The position numbers were made by a program, and so were the translations under genes. A stretch of 45,614 bases of DNA from Spongiactinospora gelatinilytica (GTDB lineage: Bacteria; Actinomycetota; Actinomycetes; Streptosporangiales; Streptosporangiaceae), in contig NZ_POUA01000014.1 in NCBI RefSeq assembly GCF_003236385.1, positions 1 through 45,614 on the forward strand. The letters run 5' to 3'. Below are positions 1 through 8,643 of the stretch, in pieces (position 1 is the first letter of the stretch; each line of letters starts with the position of its first letter). The notes beneath the pieces are model-generated. The model had not been told where the DNA came from and did not search any database. It saw nothing but the letters and a program-made list of their open reading frames with translations.

Positions 1-77
1 GTGCTGGGGCTTGGTCCTCGGGGCAGGGGGAAAGGGCCTGGGCCGGGAGGCGGCCAGGAGGTCTCTGGGATCGGGGG

Positions 78-401
78 TTAGGAGGAGAAGCCCTCCTTGG
101 GCATTTCGAGGTCGGGCTTGGCGAGTTCTTCGACGTTGACGTCCTTGAAGGTGACGACACGGACGTTCTTCACGAACCTCGCCGGGCGGTACATGTCCCA
201 GACCCAGGCGTCCTGCATCTTCACGTCGAAGAAGACGTCGCCGTTCTCGGCCGTGCGCACATCCAGGTCCACGGAGTTGGTGAGATAGAACCGTCGCTCG
301 GTCTCCACGACGTAGGTGAACAGCCCCACGACGTCGCGGTACTCACGGTAGAGCTGCAGCTCCATCTCGGTCTCATACTTTTCGAGATCTTCTGCGCTCA
401 T
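78..401 (-). CDS. DUF2469 family protein
   Basis: A 107-residue acidic protein with the compact, highly conserved look of the actinobacterial DUF2469 family. It starts MSAEDLEKYETEMELQLYRE and contains a WVWDMYRP core. No catalytic motif, signal peptide or membrane segment is visible, and its function is unknown. It is the last gene of the minus-strand run and begins 36 bp after the rnhB stop, an arrangement I recall as conserved in actinobacteria. The ATG start is followed by the family's typical N-terminus, so I kept it. The 77 bases beyond its stop show no gene or clear terminator. Confidence 0.9.
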   Translation of the reverse strand: MSAEDLEKYETEMELQLYREYRDVVGLFTYVVETERRFYLTNSVDLDVRTAENGDVFFDVKMQDAWVWDMYRPARFVKNVRVVTFKDVNVEELAKPDLEMPKEGFSS

Positions 402-437
402 CCCGTCCTCCTGTCACGTGCCTCCCGGGCCGCCCCT

Positions 438-1145
438 TCAGACGACACCGGCCCCCACTTCATTCTCACCCATCTCGCTACCCAGCCCGGAACGCGCCAC
501 CGTGACGAAGGAGAAACGATGTTGCGGACAAGGGCCGTGGTTGGCGAGGGCAAGTCGGTGACCCGGGGTGACATACCCCTTGTGTACGGCAAAACCGTAT
601 TCGGGATGTTGCTCGTCCAGTGCCGTCATGATGCGGTCCCTCGTCACCTTGGCCACGATGGAGGCGGCCGCGACGCAGGCCGCGACCTGGTCGCCCTTCC
701 AGATGGCCAGGGCGGGGGCGGGCAGTCCGGGCACCGGGAAGCCGTCGGTGAGGATGTAGCCCGGGTCGCAGGCGAGCCGGGCGACCGCGCGGCGCATGCC
801 GGCGATGTTGCACTTGTGCAGGCCGCGCGTGTCGATCTCCTCCGGCGAGATGATCACCGTGGCGACGCCCTTGGCGGTGGCGAGGATGCGGTCGTAGAGG
901 GACTCGCGTACGGCCGGCGTCACCAGTTTGGAGTCGCACAGCCCGTCGATCTGTCTTCCGAGGACCACGGAGGCCACCACCAGCGGCCCGGCGCAGGCCC
1001 CACGGCCCGCCTCGTCCACCCCGGCGATGGGGGTGAAGCCCCGCCGCGCCAGCGCCCTTTCGTAGGCGTAGAGGCCCGAATCCCGCCGTACGACGCTCGG
1101 CCTCGGGCGGTACGCCGGCGCGGAGATGCGCGACACAACAGTCAT
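438..1145 (-). CDS. rnhB: Ribonuclease HII
   Basis: Cytoplasmic endonuclease that cuts the RNA strand of RNA-DNA hybrids and removes misincorporated ribonucleotides. The 235-residue protein has the family opening GVDEAGRG (Asp44, Glu45), an LTDG motif (Asp134) and AASIVAKVTRDR (Asp170), giving the expected D-E-D-D catalytic set. Length is normal apart from an N-terminal extension of about 30 residues and a loose Glu/Gly-rich tail. It starts at ATG 1145, 37 bp after the second signal peptidase stop. The ribosome binding site is weak, so coupled translation is possible. Function is confident, exact start less so. Confidence 0.96.
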   Translation of the reverse strand: MTVVSRISAPAYRPRPSVVRRDSGLYAYERALARRGFTPIAGVDEAGRGACAGPLVVASVVLGRQIDGLCDSKLVTPAVRESLYDRILATAKGVATVIISPEEIDTRGLHKCNIAGMRRAVARLACDPGYILTDGFPVPGLPAPALAIWKGDQVAACVAAASIVAKVTRDRIMTALDEQHPEYGFAVHKGYVTPGHRLALANHGPCPQHRFSFVTVARSGLGSEMGENEVGAGVV

Positions 1146-1182
1146 GACAGCATCGAGGTTACGCGCACTGGATCACCGAAAG

Positions 1183-1773
1183 CTATCGGACCCGTGCGAA
1201 AGTCTCGGGCCGCGACAGAATGGTCGCCCGGGAGAACGGCCAGACGATCGCGAAGGCGCGGCCGATCACGTCGTCCTCGTCGACCGGGCCGTTGTACTCC
1301 TCGCGCGAGTCCGACGACGCCGTACGGTGGTCGCCCATCACCCACAGCTTGCCCGCCGCCAGCTTGGTCTTGAACTTCCGCTTGGAGGGGTAGTCGTCGG
1401 GGTGGATGTAGGTCTCGTCCAGCGGCACCCCGTTGACCGAGATGCGGCGCTTGGCGTCGCAGCACTCGACGGTGTCGCCGCCCACCGCGATCACCCGCTT
1501 GATCGTGTCGCTGCCGTCCCAGCCGCGGAACACGATGATGTCGCCGCGGTCGGCCGAACCGTGCAGTTTGTTGACGATGACCCGGTCGCCGATCTGGAGG
1601 GTGTTCTGCATCGACTCGGAGGGGATCCAGAACTGCCCGATCACGAACGCCTGCAGCAGCAGCGCGATGACCACGCCGATGGCGATCAGGCCGACCGTCT
1701 CGCGCAGGGTCCCGCGCTTCTTGCCGGCCCGCTCGCCCTTCGGCTGCTTCTTCTCGTCCTTGGTCACGGTCAT
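1183..1773 (-). CDS. lepB: Type I signal peptidase (downstream copy)
   Basis: A 196-residue membrane-anchored serine/lysine protease that removes signal peptides from exported proteins. A basic cytoplasmic head precedes one transmembrane segment (about 26-46). The catalytic Ser54 lies in IPSESM, followed by GDRVIVNK, and the general-base Lys92 lies in TIKRVIAVGGD. Further conserved boxes are WVMGDHR and GRAFAIVWPF. A longer frame upstream exists, but the ATG at 1773 overlaps the stop of the preceding signal peptidase by ATGA, a classic translational-coupling overlap, so I chose it. It is a tandem paralogue of the gene before it, lacking that gene's insertion and C-terminal anchor. Confidence 0.95.
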   Translation of the reverse strand: MTVTKDEKKQPKGERAGKKRGTLRETVGLIAIGVVIALLLQAFVIGQFWIPSESMQNTLQIGDRVIVNKLHGSADRGDIIVFRGWDGSDTIKRVIAVGGDTVECCDAKRRISVNGVPLDETYIHPDDYPSKRKFKTKLAAGKLWVMGDHRTASSDSREEYNGPVDEDDVIGRAFAIVWPFSRATILSRPETFARVR

Positions 1774-2648
1774 CGGCTGCCGGCGCGCCTTCGCAACAGG
1801 CGGCGGCGTACCAGGATCAGGGGCACCGCTCCGGCGAAGCCGAGCACCAGCGGGGTGGCGCCGCCGACCGCGGCGGCGGCGTGCAGCGCGGGCTGGGCGA
1901 AGGTCTCCGGGATGGGCAGGGTCGCGGCGCGGGAGAACGGCCAGACGATGACGAAGGCGCGGCCGACGACGTGGTCGGCGGGGATCGTGCCGCCGCCGGG
2001 GTCGCCCATGTGCGAACGCGAGTCGAGGGACACCGAACGGTGGTCGCCCATCACCCACAGCCTGCCGGGCTCGACGGTGACCTCGAAGTACTTCTGCGAG
2101 GGCACATCGCCCGGATAGAGGTAACCGTCCTCTTCGATGGGCGTGCCGTTGACCGTGATCCGGCCCTTGGAGTCGCAGCACTTCACCTTGTCACCGGGGA
2201 CGCCGATGACGCGCTTGATGTAGTCCTTCTCGCCGGGCACCATGCCGAAGGCGGTACCGATCCAGCGGAAGAAGGCCGAGACCGGGTTGGACGGCTCCTC
2301 GAACTGCACCTCGCCGTCCCAGGAGTCGACCCCCGAGAACACCACGACGTCGCCGCGCTCGATGTCGCGGGTGTGGTAGACGAGCTTGTTGACGAGGACC
2401 CGGTCATTGGTGAGCAGGGTGTTCTCCATCGACTCCGACGGGATGTAGAACGCCTGAATAACGAACGTCTTGATGATGAATGCCAAGACGAGCGCCACAA
2501 CTACCAGGACGGGCAGCTCGCGCCAGAACGAACCCTTTTTCTCCTTGCCGCGTTTTGCGGCCTTATCGGTGTCTTCCGCGACCACGTGCACCTCGTCCTC
2601 GGCGGGGGTGTGCGCGGCCGCGCCAGACCCCGGGTCCTCGTTAGCCAT
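1770..2648 (-). CDS. lepB: Type I signal peptidase (upstream copy, with C-terminal anchor)
   Basis: A 292-residue signal peptidase I. An acidic, Ala/Glu-rich head of about 40 residues precedes a transmembrane helix (about 46-66). The catalytic Ser73 is in IPSESMENTL and Lys145 in DYIKRVIGVPGD, with WVMGDHRSVS and RAFVIVWPF boxes. Compared with the downstream copy it has an insertion of about 30 residues between the Ser and Lys motifs. It also has a hydrophobic C-terminal segment ending in an Arg-rich tail, so it is probably anchored at both ends. I chose ATG 2648 (MANEDPGS). Upstream in-frame codons to 2735 run back across the non-coding gap after rplS and show no family similarity. Confidence 0.94.
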   Translation of the reverse strand: MANEDPGSGAAAHTPAEDEVHVVAEDTDKAAKRGKEKKGSFWRELPVLVVVALVLAFIIKTFVIQAFYIPSESMENTLLTNDRVLVNKLVYHTRDIERGDVVVFSGVDSWDGEVQFEEPSNPVSAFFRWIGTAFGMVPGEKDYIKRVIGVPGDKVKCCDSKGRITVNGTPIEEDGYLYPGDVPSQKYFEVTVEPGRLWVMGDHRSVSLDSRSHMGDPGGGTIPADHVVGRAFVIVWPFSRAATLPIPETFAQPALHAAAAVGGATPLVLGFAGAVPLILVRRRLLRRRAGSR

Positions 2649-2802
2649 TGGTGACGAGCCTAGATGATGCGCGGTGCCAGAGGGTGGGCAGACCGCCTCG
2701 GAAAACCCGCGCGTCGCCTTCCGCACGGGCGTCACAGCCGTTCACGGACACGTTTACCCCTTTACGTCCCGGGACCTGGGAATGTCTCCGGCTTTGCGAA
2801 AC

Positions 2803-2838
2803 CGAATGGCCCGCGCCCACCGGGGCACGGGCCAATCG
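2803..2838 (-). terminator. Hairpin downstream of rplS
   Basis: An inverted repeat reads CCGAATGGCCCG ... CGGGCCAATCGG with one mismatch, plus an inner GCCC/GGGC pairing around a 4-base loop. It lies about 35 bp past the rplS stop on the minus strand. There is no T-run, as is common for actinobacterial terminators. It could end or attenuate transcription before the signal peptidases. Confidence 0.6.
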
Positions 2839-2871
2839 GACGACCGGCGGCGCGGGGTCACTGCGCGGCGG

Positions 2872-3237
2872 TCACTTGCCGGAGGGGGCCGCCTCACGCT
2901 TCTCGCGGATGCGGGCCGCCTTACCGCGCAGGTCGCGCATGTAGTAGAGCTTGGCGCGGCGGACGTCGCCGCGGGTCACGAGCTGGATCTTCTCGATGAC
3001 CGGGCTGTGCACCGGGAAGGTGCGCTCCACGCCGACGCTGTAGCTGACCTTGCGGACGGTGAAGGTCTCCCGCGCGCCACCGCCCTGGCGGCGCAGCACG
3101 AAGCCCTTGAAGACCTGGATGCGGGACCGGTTGCCCTCGACGACGCGGACGTGCACCTCCAGCGTGTCGCCCGGGCGGAAGTCCGGGACGTCGGTGCGCA
3201 TCGAGGCTTTCTCAAGCTCCTGGATCTGCGTGTGCAT
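2872..3237 (-). CDS. rplS: 50S ribosomal protein L19
   Basis: Structural protein of the large ribosomal subunit near the 30S interface. The 121-residue product matches the family length and has the characteristic stretches [30 protein letters not shown] and [10 protein letters not shown], ending in a basic tail. The ATG at 3237 ([10 protein letters not shown]) follows an AGGGACC-type ribosome binding site. A longer GTG-led frame to 3315 would add 26 residues not seen in L19. It sits downstream of trmD, as in many bacteria. The 228 bp between trmD and rplS hold no gene, only an imperfect GC hairpin around 3350-3371. Confidence 0.97.
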   Translation of the reverse strand: MHTQIQELEKASMRTDVPDFRPGDTLEVHVRVVEGNRSRIQVFKGFVLRRQGGGARETFTVRKVSYSVGVERTFPVHSPVIEKIQLVTRGDVRRAKLYYMRDLRGKAARIREKREAAPSGK

Positions 3238-3465
3238 GGCTACGGTCCCTACATAGACGCGAGCCCGCGGAGGTCCGTCCGGCCGCGCGGTGAGGCGCGG
3301 CGTCGCGGCGGACACGCGAGCTGACTGGTTTGACGTGCGGTGTCGATGAGGCCGGCTTGGCGAGCCCGGCCACGACTCACCGACCGATGGACAGTCGGCG
3401 ACAGCGATTCAGTCTGCCACATCTTCGCGCCACATCGAAATCGGCCTATGCGAAGAAGGCGCCCG

Positions 3466-4239
3466 TCAGGGCCGCGGCTCCTCGCCGAACTCGGAAAGGA
3501 CCTCCCGGTCGCGCTTGTCGAGCGTGTCCGGGTCCAGCCGCGTCACCAGGTCCGGCCGGTTGCGGACGGTACGGCGCAGTGCCTCGTCCCGCCGCCACCT
3601 GGCGACCTTCCCGTGGTGACCGGACAGCAGGATCTCCGGCACCCGCCGCCCCCGCCACTCCGGGGGCTTGGTGTAGACCGGCCCTTCCAGCAGGTTGCGC
3701 ATCGCGCCCGGCGCGAAGGAGTCGTCGGCGGCCGACAGCTCGTTGCCGAGCACCCCGGGCAGCAGCCGCCCGATCGCCTCCACCATCACCAGCACGGCCA
3801 CCTCTCCCCCGGCCAGGACGTAGTCGCCGATGCCGACCTCGTCCACCCGGGTCCTGGTGGCGTACTCGTCGATCACGCGGGCGTCGATGCCCTCGTAGCG
3901 CCCGCAGGCGAAAACCAGCCACGGCTCGGCGGAGAGTTCCAAAGCGAGTTCCTGGGTGAACGGCCGCCCGCTCGGCGTGGGGACCACCAGGCGCGGCGGG
4001 GCCGAAGGGGAACGCGCCGCGACGGCGTCCAGGGCCTCACCCCAGGGTTCGGGTTTCATCACCATTCCGGGACCGCCGCCGTAGGGGCTGTCGTCCACGG
4101 TGCGGTGCACGTCGTGGGTCCAGTCGCGGAGCTGGTGGAGGGTGATGTCCAGAATGCCGCGTTCGCGGGCCTTGCCGATCAGCGAGACGTCGAGCGGCGC
4201 GAAGTACTCGGGGAAGATGGAGATGATGTCGATGCGCAT
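3466..4239 (-). CDS. trmD: tRNA (guanine-N1)-methyltransferase TrmD
   Basis: SAM-dependent SPOUT methyltransferase that makes m1G37 next to the anticodon and prevents +1 frameshifting. The 257-residue protein shows the N-terminal [13 protein letters not shown], the [17 protein letters not shown] loop and the trefoil-knot region [20 protein letters not shown]. The C-terminal domain carries YTKPPEWRG and [13 protein letters not shown]. It starts at ATG 4239, 6 bp after the rimM stop, so the pair is co-transcribed and probably translationally coupled. Confidence 0.97.
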   Translation of the reverse strand: MRIDIISIFPEYFAPLDVSLIGKARERGILDITLHQLRDWTHDVHRTVDDSPYGGGPGMVMKPEPWGEALDAVAARSPSAPPRLVVPTPSGRPFTQELALELSAEPWLVFACGRYEGIDARVIDEYATRTRVDEVGIGDYVLAGGEVAVLVMVEAIGRLLPGVLGNELSAADDSFAPGAMRNLLEGPVYTKPPEWRGRRVPEILLSGHHGKVARWRRDEALRRTVRNRPDLVTRLDPDTLDKRDREVLSEFGEEPRP

Positions 4240-4245
4240 GGGGTC

Positions 4246-4764
4246 TCAGACGGACTCGTCCGGGTCGAGCAGGCCGGGAGGCGCGTCCACGACCAGCAGC
4301 CCGGCCTCCAGGTCGATCTCCGGCACCAGGGCGCGTACGAACGGCACGTAGACCTCGCGCCCGTCGGTACGGCGCACGACCAGCAGGTCCTGGCCATGGT
4401 GCAGCACGTCGGCGACCCGGCCGACGGGCTCGGCGCCCGGCGCGGCCACCGACAGGCCGATGAGCTGGTGGTCGTAGAACTCGTCAGGGTCGTCGAGCGG
4501 CGGGGAGTCGTCGGACTCCACGAGCAGCAGTACGCCCCGTAGCTCCCCCGCGGCGTCGCGGTCGTGCACGCCGGCGAACCGCACCAGCAAGAACCCCGAG
4601 TGCGGGCGGACCTGCTCGATGACCAACGGTCCCGCGGACGCCGGATCGGTGGCGAGGGACGCGCCCGGGACGAACCGCAGCGCCGGGTCGTCGGTCCGCA
4701 CGTCCACGCTGACCTCGCCCCGCACGCCGTGCGGCCGGCCGATGCGTCCCACGACGAGCTGCAC
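4246..4764 (-). CDS. rimM: Ribosome maturation factor RimM
   Basis: Assembly factor that binds S19 and helps mature the 30S head. The N-terminal RimM domain begins VVGRIGRPHGVRGEVSV and the C-terminal PRC-barrel-like half contains FYDHQLIGL and VYVPFVRALVPEIDLEAG. I chose GTG 4764 (172 residues). It has a good GGAGGT ribosome binding site 9-10 bases upstream, and the family N-terminus starts immediately. An in-frame ATG at 4788 and a longer frame to 4884 would add residues with no RimM similarity and would run towards the hairpins after khpA. Confidence 0.95.
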   Translation of the reverse strand: MQLVVGRIGRPHGVRGEVSVDVRTDDPALRFVPGASLATDPASAGPLVIEQVRPHSGFLLVRFAGVHDRDAAGELRGVLLLVESDDSPPLDDPDEFYDHQLIGLSVAAPGAEPVGRVADVLHHGQDLLVVRRTDGREVYVPFVRALVPEIDLEAGLLVVDAPPGLLDPDESV

Positions 4765-4866
4765 GAGAACTGACCTCCATGAGCGCATGTCCGCGCGCCC
4801 GGCGAAGAACGGAAGCGGCACCCCACCTGCACGGTGCCTCGGTACCCGAGGAATGTGAAAGGCGCC

Positions 4867-4920
4867 CCGGCGAAGCCGGAACACGGCCGGCCCACGACAC
4901 GATGGAACGTGGGCCGGCCG
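4867..4920 (-). terminator. Paired hairpins between khpA and rimM
   Basis: A perfect 13-bp inverted repeat (CGGCCGGCCCACG at 4884-4896 with CGTGGGCCGGCCG at 4908-4920, 11-base loop) is followed on the minus strand by a small CCGGC-TTC-GCCGG hairpin at 4867-4879. No T-run is present. It lies 16 bp after the khpA stop and about 100 bp before the rimM start, so it may terminate or attenuate between rpsP-khpA and rimM-trmD. Confidence 0.6.
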
Positions 4921-4935
4921 GAAAGGCTCGCGAGG

Positions 4936-5178
4936 TCAGCGGGCTTCGCTCAGGTCGAGCAGGTCGACGCGAACGAACTTGCCGTCGGCCAGCGCGTTCA
5001 CGACGGTGCGCAGCGCCTTGGCGGTGCGCCCGCCACGGCCGATGACCTTGCCGAGGTCGTCTGGGTGAACCCGGACCTCCAGCACGCGCCCGGTGCGAAT
5101 GCGCCGGCCGCGGACACGGACCTCGTCAGGATGCTCGACGATGCCCTTGACAAGGTGTTCAAGGGCCTCTTCAAGCAC
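4936..5178 (-). CDS. khpA: KH-domain RNA-binding protein KhpA
   Basis: A small (80-residue) RNA-binding protein with one KH domain, whose GxxG loop reads KVIGRGGRTAKALRTVV. The family partners with KhpB/Jag in some bacteria and affects RNA fate and cell shape. The GTG at 5178 lies one base beyond the rpsP stop. The family sequence begins there (VLEEALEHLVKGIVEHPDEV), while a longer frame to 5289 would be a Pro/Arg-rich shadow of rpsP. Position between rpsP and rimM is the standard actinobacterial order. Confidence 0.93.
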   Translation of the reverse strand: MLEEALEHLVKGIVEHPDEVRVRGRRIRTGRVLEVRVHPDDLGKVIGRGGRTAKALRTVVNALADGKFVRVDLLDLSEAR

Positions 5179-5179
5179 C

Positions 5180-5644
5180 TCAGGCCCCGCCTTCCGAGGA
5201 CTCCTCGGCCGCAGCGGCGGGGGCGGCTTCGGCAGCGGGCTCCTCGGCCTTCTGCGACTTCCTGGACTTGCGCTGCGTGGTGGCGGCACCGCCGGTGTCG
5301 CCGGACAGCGCCTCCTTGGCCGCGGCCTCGTAGATGGCGTGGCGGTCCGGCTTGGGCTCGGCCACCTTCAGCGGCGGCGGGGCGGGCTCACCCTTGAACT
5401 TCTGCCAGTCGCCGGTGAGCTTGAGCAGCTTGAGCACGGGCTCGGTCGGCTGCGCGCCGACGCCCAGCCAGTACTGAGCGCGCTCGGACTTGACCTCGAT
5501 ACGCGAAGGGTTCTCCTTCGGGTGGTACAGACCGATCTCCTCGATCGCCCGGCCGTCCCGCTTGGTGCGGCTGTCGGCGACGACGATGCGGTACTGCGCG
5601 TTGCGGATCATCCCGAGCCGCTTGAGCTTGATCTTGACTGCCAC
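5180..5644 (-). CDS. rpsP: 30S ribosomal protein S16
   Basis: Small-subunit protein needed for 30S assembly. The core is typical: [20 protein letters not shown], then [14 protein letters not shown] and [17 protein letters not shown]. The 154-residue product is longer than E. coli S16 because of an Ala/Glu/Pro-rich C-terminal tail of about 70 residues, common in actinobacteria. GTG 5644 is chosen because AGGAGA lies 10 bases upstream and VAVKIKL is the family start. The longer frame to 5779 adds non-homologous residues. It leads directly into khpA. Confidence 0.96.
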   Translation of the reverse strand: MAVKIKLKRLGMIRNAQYRIVVADSRTKRDGRAIEEIGLYHPKENPSRIEVKSERAQYWLGVGAQPTEPVLKLLKLTGDWQKFKGEPAPPPLKVAEPKPDRHAIYEAAAKEALSGDTGGAATTQRKSRKSQKAEEPAAEAAPAAAAEESSEGGA

Positions 5645-5842
5645 GGGTGTGGTCTCTCCTGGACATTCGAGCGTGGGTGAACGGCGTCTCATCGAGTGGG
5701 GCACGACGGGAAGTCCGTCCGAGGGACAGACGGCCGGCGAGGATGAGAGGGCACCCGCGTGGCCGTGTTGTTCCAACATGCCATTGTGCCAGATCGAACG
5801 GCATGCGGCGCAATCACACGACGATCGTGACCTGATTGGCCC

Positions 5843-5868
5843 GAATCGGCCGTCGACGGCACCGATTC
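5843..5868 (-). terminator. Hairpin downstream of ffh
   Basis: GAATCGG pairs with CCGATTC around an inner CCG-TCGA-CGG stem, 17 bp after the ffh stop on the minus strand. The stem is strong but has no T-run. It probably ends the ffh transcript and separates it from rpsP. The rest of 5645-5884 shows no gene. Confidence 0.6.
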
Positions 5869-5884
5869 AGCACCGTCATTTGGT

Positions 5885-7429
5885 TCAGTTCTGGCCGGGC
5901 AGCTTGAGCTTGGAGGGGTCGAAACCGGGCGGCAGCTCCAGGCCGGGGGGCAGCTTGCCGCCCAGGCCCGGCGGCAACTGCTGTGCCGGGATGTCGTCCC
6001 CACCGGGCTTCCTGCCCAGCGCCGCCTTGCGCGGGTCGCCGCTGACCCTGCGCCCCTTCTTGCCCTTTTTGGCGGCCTTGGCGGACTTGCGCCCGCCTCC
6101 GCCGCCGGGCATGCCCGGAATGCCCAGGCCGCCCGCCATCCGCTTCATCATTTTCTGGGCGTCGAAGAAGCGGGTCACGAGGCTGCTCACCTCGGTGACG
6201 CTCACACCGGACCCGCGGGCGATGCGCGCCCGCCGGGAGCCGTTGATGATCTTGGGTTCGGCGCGCTCGCCGGGGGTCATGGAGCGGATGATGGCGGCGA
6301 TGCGGTCCAGATCACGGTCGTCGATCTGGTTGAGCTGGTCGCGCATCTGCCCCATGCCGGGCATCATGCCGAGCAGATTCTTGATCGGGCCCATCTTCTG
6401 GACCATCGCCATCTGCTCGAGGAAGTCGTCGAGGGTGAAGCCGTCGCCCGAGGTGAGCTTGCCGGCCATCTTCTTGGCCTGCTCTTCGTCGAACGTCTTC
6501 TGGGCCTGCTCGATCAGGGTGAGCACGTCGCCCATGTCGAGGATCCGCGAGGCCATCCGGTCGGGGTGGAAGGCGTCGAAGTCGCCCAGCTTCTCCCCGG
6601 TGGAGGCGAACATGATCGGCTTGCCGGTGATGTGCCGCACCGAAAGGGCCGCGCCGCCCCTGGCGTCGCCGTCGAGCTTGGTGAGCACGACGCCGTCGAA
6701 GCCGACGCCCTCCATGAACGCCTGCGCCGTCGTGACGGCGTCCTGGCCGATCATGGCGTCGACCACGAACAGGATCTCGTCGGGCTGGACGGCGTCGCGG
6801 ATGTCGGCCGCCTGCCGCATCAGCTCCTGGTCGATGCCCAGGCGGCCCGCGGTGTCGATGATGACGACGTCGTGCTGCTGCCGCTTGGCGTGGTCGATGG
6901 ACCGGCGGGCCACGTCGACCGGATCGCCCACGCCGTTGCCCGGCTCGGGGGCGAAGACCGCCACCTCGGCGCGCTCGCCCACGACGGCGAGCTGCTGGAC
7001 GGCGTTGGGCCGCTGCAGGTCGGCGGCCACCAGCATGGGCGCGTGGCCCTGCTCGCGCAGCCAGCGGGCCAGCTTGCCGGCCAGCGTGGTCTTGCCCGCG
7101 CCTTGCAGGCCCGCCAGCATGATGATCGTCGGCGGGGTCTTGGCCAGGCGCAGCCGCCGCGTCTCGCCGCCCAGGATCTCGACCAGCTCGTCGTTGACGA
7201 TCTTCACGACCTGCTGGGCCGGATTGAGCGCCTGGGAGACCTCGGATCCCCGCGCCCGCTCCTTGACGTGGGCGACGAAGGCCCGTACCACGGGCAAGGC
7301 GACGTCGGCCTCCAGCAACGCGATGCGGATCTCGCGGCAGGTCGCGTCGATGTCGGCGTCGGAGAGCCGTCCCTTGGCACGAAGGGAGGAAAAGACCGAT
7401 GTCAGGCGGTCGGAAAGCGTCTCGAACAC
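5885..7429 (-). CDS. ffh: Signal recognition particle protein Ffh
   Basis: SRP GTPase that binds signal sequences of nascent membrane proteins and 4.5S RNA and docks with FtsY. The 514-residue protein has the N helical bundle (ALLEADVALPVVRAFV), the G domain with P-loop GLQGAGKTT, VIIDTAGR and TKLDGDARGG, and a methionine-rich M domain (LLGMMPGMGQM, then GSRRARIARGSG). It ends with a Gly/Pro/Lys-rich tail. The start is GTG 7429 with AGAGG about 11 bases upstream. The SRP RNA gene is not in this window. Confidence 0.97.
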   Translation of the reverse strand: MFETLSDRLTSVFSSLRAKGRLSDADIDATCREIRIALLEADVALPVVRAFVAHVKERARGSEVSQALNPAQQVVKIVNDELVEILGGETRRLRLAKTPPTIIMLAGLQGAGKTTLAGKLARWLREQGHAPMLVAADLQRPNAVQQLAVVGERAEVAVFAPEPGNGVGDPVDVARRSIDHAKRQQHDVVIIDTAGRLGIDQELMRQAADIRDAVQPDEILFVVDAMIGQDAVTTAQAFMEGVGFDGVVLTKLDGDARGGAALSVRHITGKPIMFASTGEKLGDFDAFHPDRMASRILDMGDVLTLIEQAQKTFDEEQAKKMAGKLTSGDGFTLDDFLEQMAMVQKMGPIKNLLGMMPGMGQMRDQLNQIDDRDLDRIAAIIRSMTPGERAEPKIINGSRRARIARGSGVSVTEVSSLVTRFFDAQKMMKRMAGGLGIPGMPGGGGGRKSAKAAKKGKKGRRVSGDPRKAALGRKPGGDDIPAQQLPPGLGGKLPPGLELPPGFDPSKLKLPGQN

Positions 7430-7574
7430 GTGATGGCCAGCCTCTGCGCGTCAGGTCCTGCGTCAGGTCGTGCGGTCGTGCGACGGAGTCGTGCGCCGCC
7501 TGGGAGCGTCTCGCATAGCGTGCTGCACACGTTCCCGGGCGACTCAGCCTCCCAGCCTAACCTCTGACGGGCGT

Positions 7575-8168
7575 TCAGCGTCCCCCACCGGGTACGGCCA
7601 TGCGAATCGTCAGCGCGTGCTCCACCAAAGTGATCAATGTTGATTTGACCGACTCGCGCACCCGCGCGTCGGTCTGGACGATGGGAATCTGCGGGGACAG
7701 GGTCAGCGCCTCGCGCAATTCCTCCTCGGTGTGGGAGTAGTGGCCGTCGAAGCCGTTGACCGCCACGATGAACGGCAGATTGGCCTCCTCGAAATAGTCC
7801 ACGGCGGGAAAACTGTCTGCAAGCCTGCGGGTGTCGATCAGCACCACCGCGCCGATCGCACCGCGCACCAGGTCGTCCCACATGAACCAGAAACGGTGCT
7901 GACCGGGTGTCCCGAACAGGTAAAGGATCAAATCCCGGTCCAGCGACACCCGGCCGAAGTCCATCGCCACGGTGGTCGTCGTCTTGAGCGGCGTAAGGGC
8001 CGTGTCGTCGATGGCCGCGCTCGCGTTCGTCATCATCGCTTCCGTGGTCAGCGGCAAGATCTCTGAAACCGCCCCGACGAAAGTCGTCTTCCCAACGCCG
8101 AAACCGCCCGCCACGACGATCTTCGTCGAGGTCAGGCCGCCACTCCGATTAGAGTCTGCGAAGTCCAC
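7575..8168 (-). CDS. cvnD: Conservon GTPase CvnD (first operon)
   Basis: A 197-residue small GTP-binding protein of the conservon type, distantly related to Ras/MglA GTPases. The P-loop GGFGVGKT is at residues 21-28, then the switch region with TTTVAMDFGRVSLDRD and LFGTPGQHRFWFMWDDL (G3-type), and VNGFDG where a G4 NKxD would be expected. In conservons CvnD pairs with CvnB, C and A in a membrane-associated signalling complex. GTG 8168 overlaps the cvnC end by 20 bp, exactly as in the second operon, and the longer frame to 8342 is a shadow of cvnC. A 121-bp tract (7861-7981) is identical to 18265-18385 in another cvnD. Confidence 0.94.
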   Translation of the reverse strand: MDFADSNRSGGLTSTKIVVAGGFGVGKTTFVGAVSEILPLTTEAMMTNASAAIDDTALTPLKTTTTVAMDFGRVSLDRDLILYLFGTPGQHRFWFMWDDLVRGAIGAVVLIDTRRLADSFPAVDYFEEANLPFIVAVNGFDGHYSHTEEELREALTLSPQIPIVQTDARVRESVKSTLITLVEHALTIRMAVPGGGR

Positions 8169-8619
8169 TGAGCACCCTTTCCAACAGATTGCGATCCGGC
8201 TTGCCCGCCTCCAAGGTCGTCTGGTGCACCTGGACCAGCCCCTCGGCCGCCATGTCGGCGACGAGGATCCTGGTGACGCCGAGCGGGATACGCAGCAGCG
8301 CGGAGATCTCGGCGACCGACCGCACCTGCCGGCACAGCGCACTGATCGCCTGGTACTCGGGGGTCCGGTGGGTCAGATCGTGCTGCAGGGAGGTCAGCGA
8401 GGAGACCAGCGCCTCCACTGCGAGCTGCGTACGGGGGGCGGTACGCCCGCCCGTCACGGCGTACGGCCGGACCAGGGAGCTCTGCTCCCCGGCCGGAGGC
8501 GGCGAGAGGTGATGCGCCCCGCCGGTGTTCCGGTGGGGATCGTCCACGGGGTCGTACAGGGGGTTGTATGGCATTCCGCCCCCTAGCGGACGGCCATCAT
8601 GAAAGCCATGTCCTGTCAC
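8149..8619 (-). CDS. cvnC: Conservon DUF742 protein CvnC (first operon)
   Basis: A 156-residue DUF742 protein, a winged-helix-like component of conservons. The conserved core starts at SLVRPYAVTGGRTAPRTQLA and continues through LCRQVRSVAEISALLRIPLG and ILVADMAAEGLV, ending in the family's LLERVLSGLRRL. GTG 8619 is preceded by AGGAGG at 5-base spacing. An internal Met at the MPYNPLYDP segment is a weaker alternative. The last 20 bp double as the start of cvnD, which suggests tight translational coupling. Confidence 0.94.
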   Translation of the reverse strand: MTGHGFHDGRPLGGGMPYNPLYDPVDDPHRNTGGAHHLSPPPAGEQSSLVRPYAVTGGRTAPRTQLAVEALVSSLTSLQHDLTHRTPEYQAISALCRQVRSVAEISALLRIPLGVTRILVADMAAEGLVQVHQTTLEAGKPDRNLLERVLSGLRRL

Positions 8620-8643
8620 GGCGACCTCCTAGGGTCCCGCCCA

